NCBI GenBank assembly: GCA_036381215.1
Contig: DASVDF010000091.1
Location: 72,070-136,069, forward strand
Source of the DNA: IDS-8 sp036381215
GTDB lineage: Bacteria > Pseudomonadota > Gammaproteobacteria > Steroidobacterales > Woeseiaceae
Direction: 5' to 3'
Length of the DNA stretch: 64,000 nucleotides
Part shown: piece after piece, positions 26,548 through 36,442 of the stretch
Position numbering within the stretch: the first letter of the stretch is position 1
How the letters are laid out: every line of letters begins with the position of its first letter
Position numbers and translations under genes: made by a program
The notes under the pieces: model-generated
Databases searched by the model: none
What the model was told of the DNA's origin: nothing
What the model saw: only the letters and a program-made list of their open reading frames with translations

Positions 26548-28154
26548 GGGACGACGCTGATTCGCCCGAGCCCCGGCGGCGCGACCGGCGAATGCTCCCG
26601 CAAGTACGCGCGCAGCGCGTCGATGTCCACGATTCCCTCGACGCGCTCGGTCCCCTCCTTCAGCACCGGGAAACCGTCGCCGCCGCCGGCGAGGAAGCTG
26701 TTGACGGTGACCCGGTATTCCCCGTCAGGCTGGATCGGCATGCCGCCGATTTCGACCGCGCCCGGCGCGACCCGCTCGCCGTCCGGCGCGCTGCGGCTGA
26801 ACGCATAGGAGAATCCCGCCGACGGCATCAGCATGTTCGGGGCCTGCTGCCCCACCCACTGCTGTTCCAGCAGCGTATCGATTTGTGCCCCGGTCAACGT
26901 CATCGTGACCAGCGTGTTGCCGAACGGCTGCGTCGCCGAGATCTCCGCGAACGTTACTTCGCCGTCACGCTCGGCGCCTGCGGCCTCGTACAGCAGGTCG
27001 GTGCGGATGCCTCCGGGGTTCATGAAGGCGACGACCGCGCCCGCATCCCGCGTCGCGGCAAGCTGCGCGTCCGCGATCAGCGCGCCGAGCCGGTTACCGC
27101 CCGCGGCGTTCGGCTCTTCGGTGATGTCGGCCGTGATGGTGCCGACCACGCTCTGCGATACCGCCTGGGCCCGCGCCCGGTAGTCGGCCACGAGCGCCGC
27201 GACGTCGGCGGCCGGTACGACGTCGTGGGTGACCGGCACGTTGTCGGTGCTGACCACCGTCAGGTCGCCGGTGCGCGGGGCGAGGCGGGCTTCGATCCGG
27301 GTGTACCAGCGCCCGAAGGAACCGGCGCTGGTCACCGGGCGACCGTCGATCCGGCAGAGATAGTGGCGGTGCGTGTGGCCGGTGATGAAGAGATCGACCG
27401 CCGGATCGGTGCGGCGGACGATGTCGATGATCGGACCGGCAAAGCCCTTGCATTCGTCCTCGCTGCCGTCCTCCGGGTAGCCGCCCTGGTGGATGAGCAC
27501 GACGATCGCCTCGACCCCCTGCGCCCGGATCTCGCTCACGAGCCGGTTGATCGTCGCCGCTTCGTCCCCGAAGGTGAGGCCGGCGACACCCGACGCCACG
27601 ACCACGGAAGGGGTGTCCTGCAACGGCAGCCCGATGAACGCGACGGGTACGCCCCCGTAGCTCTCGATCGCGTACGCCGGCAGCAGGGTATCGCCGCTCG
27701 CGTCGACGACGACGTTCGCCGCGAGGATGCGGAAATCGGCGCCGCGGAAGTGCGGGTCGCCGCCCTCGCGGGCGCCGCCGTTCTGCATGCGCAGAAGCTC
27801 CGCGCTGCCCTCGTCGAACTCGTGGTTGCCGGCAGCGTTGAAATCGAGGCCGAAGAGATTGGCCGCCATGATCGACGGCTCGTCGTGGAACAGCCCCGAG
27901 ACGAGCGGGCTCGCGCCGACGAGGTCGCCGGCGGAGACGATCACGGTGTTCGGCACCGCGCGCTCCGCGCGCCTGAGGTGCGCGGCGAGCCACGCCGCCC
28001 CGCCGAGCTCCGGCGCCGGCGGCGACAGGTTGCCATGGAAGTCGTTGATCGCGAGGATCTGGAGCTCGACGTAGCGATCGGCGCCGGTCGGCTGCGCGGC
28101 GCAACCGGCCAGCGCGATGAAAACCAGCGCTGGCCATGATCGACCCAGGTGCAT
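26544..28154 (-). CDS. 5'-nucleotidase/UshA family lipoprotein
   Basis: A 536-residue enzyme starting at 28154 with a lipoprotein signal (IALAGC, Cys18). The metallophosphatase domain has its metal motifs in order: INDFHGN, SAGDLVGASP, AGNHEFDEG and TGHTHRHYL. The C-terminal substrate-specificity domain (about 335-515; FMNPGGIRTDLL, then NTLVTMTLTGAQI) completes the UshA layout. It should hydrolyse nucleotides or related phosphoesters (AMP, UDP-sugars) at the cell envelope to allow nucleoside and phosphate uptake. It converges on the amidohydrolase and ends within a REP-like pair. The substrate cannot be decided between 5'-nucleotides and 2',3'-cyclic nucleotides from sequence. Confidence 0.9.
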   Translation of the reverse strand: MHLGRSWPALVFIALAGCAAQPTGADRYVELQILAINDFHGNLSPPAPELGGAAWLAAHLRRAERAVPNTVIVSAGDLVGASPLVSGLFHDEPSIMAANLFGLDFNAAGNHEFDEGSAELLRMQNGGAREGGDPHFRGADFRILAANVVVDASGDTLLPAYAIESYGGVPVAFIGLPLQDTPSVVVASGVAGLTFGDEAATINRLVSEIRAQGVEAIVVLIHQGGYPEDGSEDECKGFAGPIIDIVRRTDPAVDLFITGHTHRHYLCRIDGRPVTSAGSFGRWYTRIEARLAPRTGDLTVVSTDNVPVTHDVVPAADVAALVADYRARAQAVSQSVVGTITADITEEPNAAGGNRLGALIADAQLAATRDAGAVVAFMNPGGIRTDLLYEAAGAERDGEVTFAEISATQPFGNTLVTMTLTGAQIDTLLEQQWVGQQAPNMLMPSAGFSYAFSRSAPDGERVAPGAVEIGGMPIQPDGEYRVTVNSFLAGGGDGFPVLKEGTERVEGIVDIDALRAYLREHSPVAPPGLGRISVVP

Positions 28155-28243
28155 GCTGTACGTCCCGGCTCCCGACCGGGAGACGTTAGTTGAGAAGGAG
28201 CAGCCAAGGCAACCCGGAGGCGTGGCCGGACCGCGAGCGCCGC

Positions 28244-28936
28244 TCAGACGACGGTGCCGAACAGCGAGCCGACGATGGCCGACGCCGTCATCGCGAGCGC
28301 ACCCCAGATCGAGACGCGCAGCGCACCCTTCCACAGGCTCGCGCCGCCGGCCCGCGCGGCGAACGCGCCGAGCACGGCGAGGGCCACGAGCGAGCCCAGG
28401 GCGACCGTCGGCGCGAGGCGGTCGATGGCGCTCACCAGGGTAAGGCACAGCGGCACCGACGCGCCCGCCGCGAAGCTCACGACCGACGTTACCGCCGCCT
28501 GGAGCGGCCGCGCGGCGAGCTGCTCCGAAAGGCCCAGCTCGTCGCGCGCGTGCGCGGCGAGTGCGTCGTGCTCGTGCAGCTGAATCGCGACCTGGCGGGC
28601 GAGCTCGCGATCGAGGCCGCGGGCGACGTAGATGTTCTCGAGCTCTTCGAGCTCGTGCTCCTCGAAGCGCTCGAGCTCCCATTGCTCGCGCGCGAGCTCC
28701 GCCGCCTCGGCATCCGCCTGGGAGCTCACCGAGACGTACTCGCCGGCGCCCATGGACATGGCGCCCGCCACCATCCCGGCGACCCCGGCGGTGAGCACGT
28801 CGCCGCGAGCGATTTCCGCGGAAGCGACGCCGACCACCAGGCTCGCGGTGGAGAGGATGCCGTCGTTGGCGCCGAGCACGGCTGCTCTGAGCCAGCCGAT
28901 CCGGTCGGGCTTGTGTCGCTCGTGATGCCGGGGCAT
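28244..28936 (-). CDS. VIT1/CCC1 family membrane transporter
   Basis: A 230-residue VIT/CCC1-type protein. The first helix pair contains LGANDGILSTASLVVGV and MSMGAGEYVSVSSQAD, the family hallmark (ferrous iron/manganese transport in yeast and plants). An acidic, cytosolic helical hairpin (about 70-125) provides Glu residues that in VIT1 bind metal; three hydrophobic helices end the protein. The ATG at 28936 (MPRHHERHK) is chosen, but one 33 bases upstream is possible. Inner-membrane metal export or sequestration is the likely function, inferred from the family. Confidence 0.87.
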   Translation of the reverse strand: MPRHHERHKPDRIGWLRAAVLGANDGILSTASLVVGVASAEIARGDVLTAGVAGMVAGAMSMGAGEYVSVSSQADAEAAELAREQWELERFEEHELEELENIYVARGLDRELARQVAIQLHEHDALAAHARDELGLSEQLAARPLQAAVTSVVSFAAGASVPLCLTLVSAIDRLAPTVALGSLVALAVLGAFAARAGGASLWKGALRVSIWGALAMTASAIVGSLFGTVV

Positions 28937-29054
28937 GGGCTCAGTCTGCCGGAGGTACCGCCCGTTCATGATAAGGCCGCCGGCGACGCTCGCGCACAGG
29001 AACCGGCTCCGGCCCGGCCGGCCCGTGATCGCGCCGGCAGGCCCAGGCGACGGC

Positions 29055-29573
29055 TCAGCGGGCGTGGCAGGCGGCGTGGCGCACCCAGCGGCGCCACGCC
29101 GCGCGCGCCGGGCAACGTCGCAGCAGCTCCGGGGCGCGCTCCTGCACTTCCTCGACCAGCTCGATGGTGTTGCCGTCCGGATCGCGGACCGACAGCGAGC
29201 GTCCGTTCACCCAGCGCCGGATGTGATCGGGCTCGCCGTTGTCGTTCGCGACCTTGACGCCGAGGTCCCAGACCGCTTCCCGCGCGCGATCGAGATCGTC
29301 CACGATGAAGCCCCAGCCGCGCGTCGGCGGCGGCCGCTCCCCGTCCTTGCCGTGCTCGTGCACGGCGACCAGCGCCCCGGCGCCGGCAAGGGTCGCGGAG
29401 CGGCGCGGCAGCCGGTGACCGGTTCGCACGAGCTTCAAGCCGAATACGCGCGAGTAGAAATCGACGGCGCGATCGACGTCGCTCACGGTGAGCGTCACGC
29501 CGGAGACCTCGCTCACTGCAAGCCGCAGCGTCTCGCCCGCGGGCCGGCTGATGAGCTTGCTGACTCTTATCAT
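29055..29573 (-). CDS. Glyoxalase/bleomycin-resistance fold (VOC) protein
   Basis: A 172-residue single-module VOC protein. After a 25-residue head, VTLTVSDVDRAVDFYSRVF and VRDPDGNTIELVEE mark the two halves of the glyoxalase fold, with a His-Glu pair compatible with a metal site (VHEHG; IELVE). A basic C-terminal tail (about 145-172) containing two Cys is unusual. GGAGAAT precedes the ATG. It stands alone between minus-strand genes, so substrate and pathway cannot be inferred. Confidence 0.8.
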   Translation of the reverse strand: MIRVSKLISRPAGETLRLAVSEVSGVTLTVSDVDRAVDFYSRVFGLKLVRTGHRLPRRSATLAGAGALVAVHEHGKDGERPPPTRGWGFIVDDLDRAREAVWDLGVKVANDNGEPDHIRRWVNGRSLSVRDPDGNTIELVEEVQERAPELLRRCPARAAWRRWVRHAACHAR

Positions 29574-29862
29574 TCCATTCTCCTGTCCTTCGCTCGTACA
29601 GGCCGCCGGAAGCCCGGCCGTGCCCGCCGCAGGAAGTGCATCCACACCACAGACGATGCCTGGTCGTTTTCTGTGACCGGGTATCGACAGGCGGCAAGGA
29701 AGAAAGTGTTCGCTCGCGCAGCCGTGCGTGCCGCCGCGCATCAGGGGACGCGGAACGGCAGTAGCCGCGAGGGGGAACAGCCGCACGAGAAGGCGCAGAG
29801 GGGAAAGAATACCACGCCCGCGCCGACGAGCGTCAAGCGCCGGCCGCCACGGACTTTCGAGC

Positions 29863-31212
29863 TCAAAGATTGAACAGGAATAAGAGCGCGATCGCCAGCG
29901 GACAGGCGATGCCCAGCAACAGGCGGAAGGCGAAAAGCCGGGCTCCGGCGAAGCCGAGCTGGTCGGTGAGCAGCCCGACCGGCAGCCGCCACGCGACGAA
30001 CACGCACGTGAGAAAGGCGCCGCACGGCAAGAGCAGGTTGGCCGAGGCGTAGTCGACGAGGTCGAAGATGCCGCTGTCGGCAAACCGCGGCCAGGCGGCG
30101 AGCGGCCGCACCTCCGACCACAGGTTGAAGGAGAGCACGATCGGCAGCCCGAGCAGCCACAGCCCGGCACCAACGACGAGCACGGACCCGGCCCGGGAAA
30201 GACGGAACCGTTCCCTGAGCCATGCCGCCGGTGGCTCGAGTCCCGCGATGGCGGAGCTCAGCGCGGCGAAGCCGAGCAGGATGAAGAACGCGAACCCCGC
30301 CGCCTGCCCGCCGGGCATGTTCGCAAAGATCGTCGGCAGCACCACGAACGCGAGCTCGGGGCCCTGCCCGGGGTCGACGCCGTAGCGGAACGCGAGCGGA
30401 AACACCACGAGCGCCGCCAGCACGGAAGCGGCGATGATCGAGCCGCTCACCACCGCTCCCGAGCGGACCAGCGACACGCCGGGCGGCAGGTACGCGCCGT
30501 AGGCCATCATGATGGCCATGCCCACGCCGGTGGCGTAGAACGCCTGGCCCACGGCGGCAAGCAGGAGCTCGCCGTCCAGCGCCGCCCGGTCCCAGCGCAG
30601 GATGAACGCACCGCCACGCTCGAGATCGCCGGTCGCGAACGCATACAGAACGAGCAGCGCGAGCAACGCGAACAGGCCCGGGATCATCACCTTGTTCGCA
30701 AGCTCGATGCCGCGCGCCAGCCCGGCGGCGGAGATCGCGACGCTCGCCGCGAGAAACACGAAATGCCACGCGAGCAGCGTCCCGGGTGACGCGAGCAGCG
30801 CGGCAAAGCGCGACGCGACCGCAGCGGCGTTCGCGTGCATGAGCTCGCCCGTGACGAAGCTTGCGACGTACGCCAGCACCCAGCCGCCGATCACCGCGTA
30901 ATACGTCATGATCGCGACGATCGCGAGCGTGCCCGACCAGCCGATCAGCGACCATCGAGCGGATCGATCGTGACGCTCCGCCACCGCGCGTGCCGCGGCC
31001 GGCGGGCTGCCGCGTCCGCTCTGTCCGAGCATGAACTCGGCCGCGAGTATCGGCAGCGCAACCAGTACGCAGACGACGATGAAGGCGAAAATGAACATTC
31101 CGCAGTAGCGGCCCGCGAGATATGGAAATCGCCAGACCGTGCCGAGCCCGACCGCCGCGCCCACGGAGACGAGCCAGAACGCCACCCTCGAAGACCAGGT
31201 TTCCTGCGTCAT
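29863..31212 (-). CDS. Neurotransmitter:sodium symporter (NSS/SNF) family transporter, atypical
   Basis: A 449-residue, 11-12-helix NSS protein. The unwound first helix reads GAAVGLGTVWRFPYLAG, which aligns with the LeuT motif around Ala22-Gly26-Asn27; the Asn that binds sodium (Na1) in LeuT is Thr here, and the usual ENGGGAF stretch after it is replaced by GRYCGMF. Other landmarks are normal (YAVIGGWVLAYV; FYATGVGMAIMMAYGAYL; SALAGLE-like region in helix 8). Amino-acid or amine uptake coupled to sodium is the family role, but the altered Na1 site suggests changed ion coupling. About 290 gene-free bases separate it from the glyoxalase gene, with nothing evident in them. Confidence 0.88.
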   Translation of the reverse strand: MTQETWSSRVAFWLVSVGAAVGLGTVWRFPYLAGRYCGMFIFAFIVVCVLVALPILAAEFMLGQSGRGSPPAAARAVAERHDRSARWSLIGWSGTLAIVAIMTYYAVIGGWVLAYVASFVTGELMHANAAAVASRFAALLASPGTLLAWHFVFLAASVAISAAGLARGIELANKVMIPGLFALLALLVLYAFATGDLERGGAFILRWDRAALDGELLLAAVGQAFYATGVGMAIMMAYGAYLPPGVSLVRSGAVVSGSIIAASVLAALVVFPLAFRYGVDPGQGPELAFVVLPTIFANMPGGQAAGFAFFILLGFAALSSAIAGLEPPAAWLRERFRLSRAGSVLVVGAGLWLLGLPIVLSFNLWSEVRPLAAWPRFADSGIFDLVDYASANLLLPCGAFLTCVFVAWRLPVGLLTDQLGFAGARLFAFRLLLGIACPLAIALLFLFNL

Positions 31213-31349
31213 TCACTGCCCTTGTTTGCCCTGCCGCGCGCACGCGCGCGGCGGCACGGAAAGCATGCATGACCAGATACGGGCTGTCTCGTCGATTATG
31301 TAAGATTCAGCGGTAACTAACCCACGTTGAGCCGCGCGCCGCCGGGTAT

Positions 31350-31375
31350 CCGGGCGAGAATTTTCGCTCGCCCGG
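31350..31375. promoter_or_regulatory. Perfect 9-bp inverted repeat in the kinase upstream region
   Basis: CCGGGCGAG-AATTTTCG-CTCGCCCGG lies in the 349-base region between the divergent NSS transporter and hybrid kinase genes. It is followed by AT-rich sequence. It may be a transcription-factor operator or an RNA hairpin; there is no T-run typical of terminators and neither neighbour ends here. Confidence 0.35.
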
Positions 31376-31561
31376 AAACCGGTTTCATCTACTGAAAATT
31401 CGGGTTGTGTTTCGCCCGGCAGGCGGGTATTTTTCCGTACGCAAATTCTCGCAGTCGCCCTTCGCCGCGAGGTTTTTGCAGGGCAAGACGCCATTCGGGG
31501 TACGCGAGCCCGCACCCTCCTCCTTGCCCGGCTCCAACACATCTACAACGGAAATAACACC

Positions 31562-34500
31562 ATGGGAACCAGCCCAACAGGCGCCATCGGCGCGCCTTCC
31601 GGATTCATTGGGGATTCGCAGGTCCATCCTGTCGAGTTGCTCAATGCACTCCAGGCTGTGCGTAACGGTGACTTCTCCGTGCGTCTGCCGAACGACTGGA
31701 CGGGTCTTGCCGGCAAGATCGCCGACACGTTCAACGATGTCGTCGCAGCCAACGATCACCTCGCTCGCGAGCTCGGCAAGGTGAGCGACGCAGTGGGCCG
31801 CTGCGGCCGCACCCGCCAGCGCGTGCATTTCGACCGCCGCGCCGGCGCGTGGGGCGAGATGGAGAACTGCGTCAACGACCTCATCGACGACCTGCTCTGG
31901 CCGACGACGGAGGTGACTCGCAGCGTCGCCGCCGTCGCGCGCGGCGATCTCTCGCGCACCGTGCCGCTCGAGGTCGACGGCCGCCGGCTCGAAGGTGAGT
32001 TCCTGCGCTCCGCGCGCATCGTCAACACCATGATCGAGCAGATGCGCGTGTTCACCTCGGAGGCGACGCGGGTCGCGCGCGAGGTCGGCTCCGAAGGCAA
32101 GCTCGGCGGACAGGCCGACGTCCCGGACGTCTCGGGCGTATGGAAGGACTTGACGGATAACGTAAATTCCATGGCCAGCCACCTCACCGCGCAGGTGCGG
32201 AACATCTCCGAGGTGACGATCGCGGTGGCCAACGGCGACCTCTCGCGCAAGATCACCGTCGACGTGCGCGGCGAGATGCTGCAGTTGAAGGATGCCATCA
32301 ACACGATGGTCGATCAGCTCCGTTCCTTCGCATCGGAAGTCACGCGGGTCGCGCGCGAGGTCGGCACCGAAGGCCAGCTCGGCGGCCAGGCAATCGTGCC
32401 CGGCGTCGCCGGCACCTGGAAGGATCTCACCGACAACGTGAACGTGATGGCGACGAACCTGACCGATCAGGTGCGCGGCATCGCGGAGGTGGCGACGGCG
32501 ATCGCACGCGGCGACCTGTCGCGCAAGATCACCGTCGACGTGAAAGGCGAGCTGCTCGAGCTCAAGGACACGATCAACACCATGGTCGACCAGCTCAATG
32601 GTTTCGCCGCGGAAGTCACGCGCGTCGCGCGTGAGGTCGGCACCGAGGGCAAGCTCGGCGGCCAGGCGAAAGTGCCGGGCGTCGCGGGCACGTGGAAGGA
32701 CCTCACCGACAACGTGAACTCCATGGCGCGCAATCTCACCTCGCAGATGCGCAACATCGCGGAGGTGACGACCGCGGTCGCGCGCGGCGACCTGTCGCGC
32801 AAGATCACGGTCAACGTCGAAGGCGAGATCCTCGAGCTCAAGAACACCATCAACACGATGGTGGATCAGCTGAACAGCTTCGCGTCCGAGGTGACGCGCG
32901 TCGCGCGCGAGGTGGGCACGGAGGGCAAGCTCGGCGGCCAGGCGGACGTGCCGGGCGTCGCGGGCACGTGGAAGGGGCTCACGGACAACGTGAACGTCAT
33001 GGCCGCGAACCTGACGGGCCAGGTGCGCGAGATTGCGGAAGTAGCCACCGCCATCGCGCGCGGCGACCTGTCGCGCAAGGTCACGGTCGACGTGAAGGGC
33101 GAGATCCTCGAGCTCAAGAACACGATCAACACGCTCGTGGACCAGCTGAACGGCTTCGCGGCCGAGGTGACGCGCGTTGCGCGCGAAGTGGGCACGGAAG
33201 GCAAACTCGGGGGCCAGGCCAAGGTGCCCGGCGTCGCCGGCATCTGGAAGGACCTCACCGACAACGTGAACGTCATGGCCGAGAACCTGACCAACCAGGT
33301 GCGCGGCATCGTCAAGGTCGTGACCGCGGTCGCCCACGGCGACCTCGCGCAGAAACTCACCGTGGAGTCGAAAGGCGAGGTCGCGGCGCTCGCCAACACG
33401 ATCAACAGCATGACGGACACGCTCGCGATCTTCGCGGACCAGGTGACCACCGTGGCGCGCGAGGTCGGCGTGGAGGGCCGGCTCGGCGGGCAGGCCAACG
33501 TGCCGGGCGCCGCCGGCACGTGGAAGGACCTGACGGCCAACGTGAACCTGCTCGCCGCCAACCTCACCACGCAGGTACGCGCGATCGCGGACGTGGCAAC
33601 GGCCGTGACCAAGGGCGACCTCACGCGCTCGATCCAGGTCGACGCCCGCGGCGAGGTCGCCGATCTCAAGAACTACATCAACGCGATGATCGGCAACCTG
33701 CGCCAGACCACCGAGCGCAATACCAAGCAGGACTGGCTGAAGACCAACCTCGCGAACTTCAGCCGCGTGATGCAGGGTCAGCGCGATCTGCACTCGGTGG
33801 CCGAGATGCTGCTTTCCGAGCTCGCGCCGCTGGTCGGCGCGCATCAGGGGCTCATCTACGTGGCGGCGGAAGCCGACGGCGACGCCGTCCTGCAGCAGAT
33901 CGCCGCCTACGCCGATGCGGAGGCCGGCTCCAGGACGCGCATGTACTCCTTCAACGAAGGGCTGATCGGCCAGTGCGCCCGCGAGCGCAAGACCATGATC
34001 TTGAGAGACCTTCCCGAAAATGCCGTGCGCATCACCTCGGGCGTGGTGGATGCCGCGCCGCGCAACGTGGTGATCCTGCCCGTGCTCTTCGAAGGCCACG
34101 TCAAGGCGGTGATCGAGCTGGCCTCGCTCGACGCGTTCACGGCGATGCAGATCTCGTTCCTCGAGCAGCTCACCGACATCATCGGCGTGGTATTCAACAA
34201 CATCGAGGTGACGATGCGCACGGAGCGGCTGCTGGCCCAGTCGCAGCAGCTAGCCACGGAGCAGCAGACCCAGCAGCAGGAGCTGCAGAAGACCAACGAG
34301 GAGCTGGCGCAGAAAGCGCAGCTCCTCGCGGCGCAGAACGCCGAGGTCGAGCGCAAGAACCAGGAAATCGAGCAGGCGCGGCGCGCGCTGGAGGAGAAAG
34401 CCGCCGAGCTCGCCCTCACGTCGCGCTACAAATCCGAATTCCTCGCCAACATGTCGCACGAGCTCCGGACGCCGCTGAACAGCATCCTCGTTCTCGGCCA

Positions 34501-36442
34501 GCAGCTCGCGGACAACGCCGAGCGCAACCTGAACGAGCGCCAGGTGGAATACGCGCACACCATACGCGCGGCGGGCACCGATCTTCTGAATCTCATCAGC
34601 GACATCCTCGATCTGTCGAAGATCGAGTCCGGCACGGTCACCGTCGAAAGCGAGGAGCTGCCCTTCACCGCCCTGAAGAAAATGGTGGAGCGCAATTTCC
34701 GCCACGAGGCCGACGCGCGCGACCTGACGTTCACCACCGAGCTGGGCCGCTCTCTCGGACGCTCGATCCAGACGGATCCCAAGCGCCTGCTGCAGGTGTT
34801 GAAGAACCTCCTGTCCAACGCGTTCAAGTTCACCGAGCACGGCAGCGTAAATCTGCGCGTTTACAAGGCGCAGGAAGGCTGGACCCCGGGACATCCGGTG
34901 CTCGATCGGTCGGAGCAGCGGGTCGTGGCCTTCGCCGTGAGCGACACGGGCATAGGCATCCCGCCGGACAAGCAGCGCATCATTTTCGAGGCCTTCCAGC
35001 AGGCCGATGCGGGCACCGCGCGCAAGCACGGCGGTACCGGCCTCGGCCTCGCCATCAGCCGCGAGCTGGCGCAGCTTCTGGGCGGCGAGATCCGCGTGAA
35101 GAGCGAGCCCGGCCGCGGCAGCACGTTCACGCTGTACCTGCCGGCGGCATACGCCGGTCCGGCGCTGCCGGCCGGGAACGAGCCCGAAGCGGTGCAGCGC
35201 CGTGCCTTCCCGTCCATGCTCGCGCCCGCGTCGCGGCTCGCCGGCCTGTCCGACGACCGCGAGCAGATCGCCGCAGGCGATCCGCTGATCCTGATCGTGC
35301 ATCGCGACGAGACCGCCGCGGAGATGGTGCTGGACGCCGCACGCGCTTCCGGCCTGAAAGGGATCGCCACGACCCGCGCCGAGGAAGCGGTGGCGCTCGC
35401 GCGCCGCTGGCGGCCGGAGCTGGTGAGCCTGGACGACAGCCTGGCGGACGCACACGGCTGGTCGGTGTTGAGCCGCTTCAAGCGCGATCCCGACCTGCGG
35501 CACATTCCCGTGCAGATGTTCGTCGCGCCCGGCGACCGCCTCGCCGCACGGGCGCGCGGCGCCTGCTCGGGCCTCGCGCGGCCGGTCGCGGCCTCCGAGG
35601 TGCGGGAAGACCTGCGGCGCCAGCTGCGAGCCGCCCGCGAGGGCGGCCGGCGCCTGCTCGTGGTCGAGGGCGAAGGCGCCGAGCCGGGCCGGCTCGCCGA
35701 GCTTCTCGGCGGCCCGGACATCGAGACGGTGGTCGCCGCGGGAGGCCCCGACGCGTTGCGCCTGCTGACCCAGAACAGCTTCGATTGTGTCGCGCTCGAC
35801 GCGCTGCAGCGCGACATGCCGGCCCTGAGTTTCCTCGGCCGTGTCGCTGCCCTGCCTGCGCTGCGCGACGTGCCTTTCGTGCTGTACGCCCGGCGCGACT
35901 GGCTCGACGCCCATCGGCAGCAGATCGCGGAGCTCCGGCGGAGCGTCGTGCTGCGCCCCGCGCCGTCGCTCGCGATCCTGCTGGACGACTGCTGCATGTT
36001 CCTGCACCGGCAAATCCGCGACCTGCCGGACGGCCGGCGCCAGCTCCTTCTCTCACCGCCCGACGTCGACGTCCTGGCCGGGAAAACGGTGCTCGTCGTC
36101 GACGACGACGTGCGCAACATCTTCGCGCTGTCGAGCCTGCTGGAACGGCAGCGCATGCGCGTGATCTCCGCAACCACCGGCCGCCGCGGGATCGAGCTCG
36201 CGACCGGCACCGACGACCTTTCGTTGATAGTATTGGACGTGATGATGCCGGAGATGGATGGTTACGAGACGATGCGGCGGCTGCGCAGCGGAGGCTTCGA
36301 GCGACCGATCGTCGCGCTGACCGCCAAAGCCATGAGCGGCGATCGCGAGAAATGCCTCGAGGCCGGCGCCTCGGATTACATCGCGAAGCCGGTCGACAGC
36401 GAGCACTTCCTGTCGCTGCTCAAAGTCTGGCTGGACCGCTGA
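31562..36442 (+). CDS. Soluble poly-HAMP hybrid histidine kinase (Nik1/group III-like)
   Basis: A 1626-residue cytosolic kinase with no membrane segment. The N-terminal half is an array of 92-residue HAMP units (about 75-718; starts at 75, 167, 259, 351, 443, 535 and 627), each built around VTRVAREVGTEGKLGGQA and GDLSRKITVDV. A GAF domain (about 745-890), coiled coil, HisKA with H966 in MSHELRTPL, and an ATPase domain (NLLSNAFKF, DTGIGIP, GGTGLGLAI) follow. Then come two degenerate receiver-like domains (from about 1239 and 1363; the acidic pocket or lysine is altered) and a canonical receiver with D1559 in VLDVMMPEMDGYE. This is the architecture of fungal Nik1/Os-1 osmosensors and their bacterial relatives. 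A second hybrid kinase starts 14 bases downstream, suggesting a joint phosphorelay. Confidence 0.95.
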   Translation: MGTSPTGAIGAPSGFIGDSQVHPVELLNALQAVRNGDFSVRLPNDWTGLAGKIADTFNDVVAANDHLARELGKVSDAVGRCGRTRQRVHFDRRAGAWGEMENCVNDLIDDLLWPTTEVTRSVAAVARGDLSRTVPLEVDGRRLEGEFLRSARIVNTMIEQMRVFTSEATRVAREVGSEGKLGGQADVPDVSGVWKDLTDNVNSMASHLTAQVRNISEVTIAVANGDLSRKITVDVRGEMLQLKDAINTMVDQLRSFASEVTRVAREVGTEGQLGGQAIVPGVAGTWKDLTDNVNVMATNLTDQVRGIAEVATAIARGDLSRKITVDVKGELLELKDTINTMVDQLNGFAAEVTRVAREVGTEGKLGGQAKVPGVAGTWKDLTDNVNSMARNLTSQMRNIAEVTTAVARGDLSRKITVNVEGEILELKNTINTMVDQLNSFASEVTRVAREVGTEGKLGGQADVPGVAGTWKGLTDNVNVMAANLTGQVREIAEVATAIARGDLSRKVTVDVKGEILELKNTINTLVDQLNGFAAEVTRVAREVGTEGKLGGQAKVPGVAGIWKDLTDNVNVMAENLTNQVRGIVKVVTAVAHGDLAQKLTVESKGEVAALANTINSMTDTLAIFADQVTTVAREVGVEGRLGGQANVPGAAGTWKDLTANVNLLAANLTTQVRAIADVATAVTKGDLTRSIQVDARGEVADLKNYINAMIGNLRQTTERNTKQDWLKTNLANFSRVMQGQRDLHSVAEMLLSELAPLVGAHQGLIYVAAEADGDAVLQQIAAYADAEAGSRTRMYSFNEGLIGQCARERKTMILRDLPENAVRITSGVVDAAPRNVVILPVLFEGHVKAVIELASLDAFTAMQISFLEQLTDIIGVVFNNIEVTMRTERLLAQSQQLATEQQTQQQELQKTNEELAQKAQLLAAQNAEVERKNQEIEQARRALEEKAAELALTSRYKSEFLANMSHELRTPLNSILVLGQQLADNAERNLNERQVEYAHTIRAAGTDLLNLISDILDLSKIESGTVTVESEELPFTALKKMVERNFRHEADARDLTFTTELGRSLGRSIQTDPKRLLQVLKNLLSNAFKFTEHGSVNLRVYKAQEGWTPGHPVLDRSEQRVVAFAVSDTGIGIPPDKQRIIFEAFQQADAGTARKHGGTGLGLAISRELAQLLGGEIRVKSEPGRGSTFTLYLPAAYAGPALPAGNEPEAVQRRAFPSMLAPASRLAGLSDDREQIAAGDPLILIVHRDETAAEMVLDAARASGLKGIATTRAEEAVALARRWRPELVSLDDSLADAHGWSVLSRFKRDPDLRHIPVQMFVAPGDRLAARARGACSGLARPVAASEVREDLRRQLRAAREGGRRLLVVEGEGAEPGRLAELLGGPDIETVVAAGGPDALRLLTQNSFDCVALDALQRDMPALSFLGRVAALPALRDVPFVLYARRDWLDAHRQQIAELRRSVVLRPAPSLAILLDDCCMFLHRQIRDLPDGRRQLLLSPPDVDVLAGKTVLVVDDDVRNIFALSSLLERQRMRVISATTGRRGIELATGTDDLSLIVLDVMMPEMDGYETMRRLRSGGFERPIVALTAKAMSGDREKCLEAGASDYIAKPVDSEHFLSLLKVWLDR
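31784..33715 (+). repeat. Seven tandem 276-bp units encoding HAMP modules
   Basis: Six clear units start at 32060, 32336, 32612, 32888, 33164 and 33440 with an exact 276-base period, preceded by a diverged one from 31784. Neighbouring units are nearly identical over long stretches at DNA level (for example the codons for GTEGKLGGQA and for GDLSRK), so unequal recombination could change unit number without breaking the frame. Confidence 0.85.

Noticed and set aside
32060..33715. Regular 276-base repeats as a CRISPR or satellite array
   Set aside because: The unit encodes intact HAMP modules in one open frame; there are no short identical repeats with unique spacers.
31385..34099. A 904-codon minus-strand frame opposite the HAMP array
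   Set aside because: It is an artefact of the high-GC, strongly periodic coding strand; no start signal or domain is visible.
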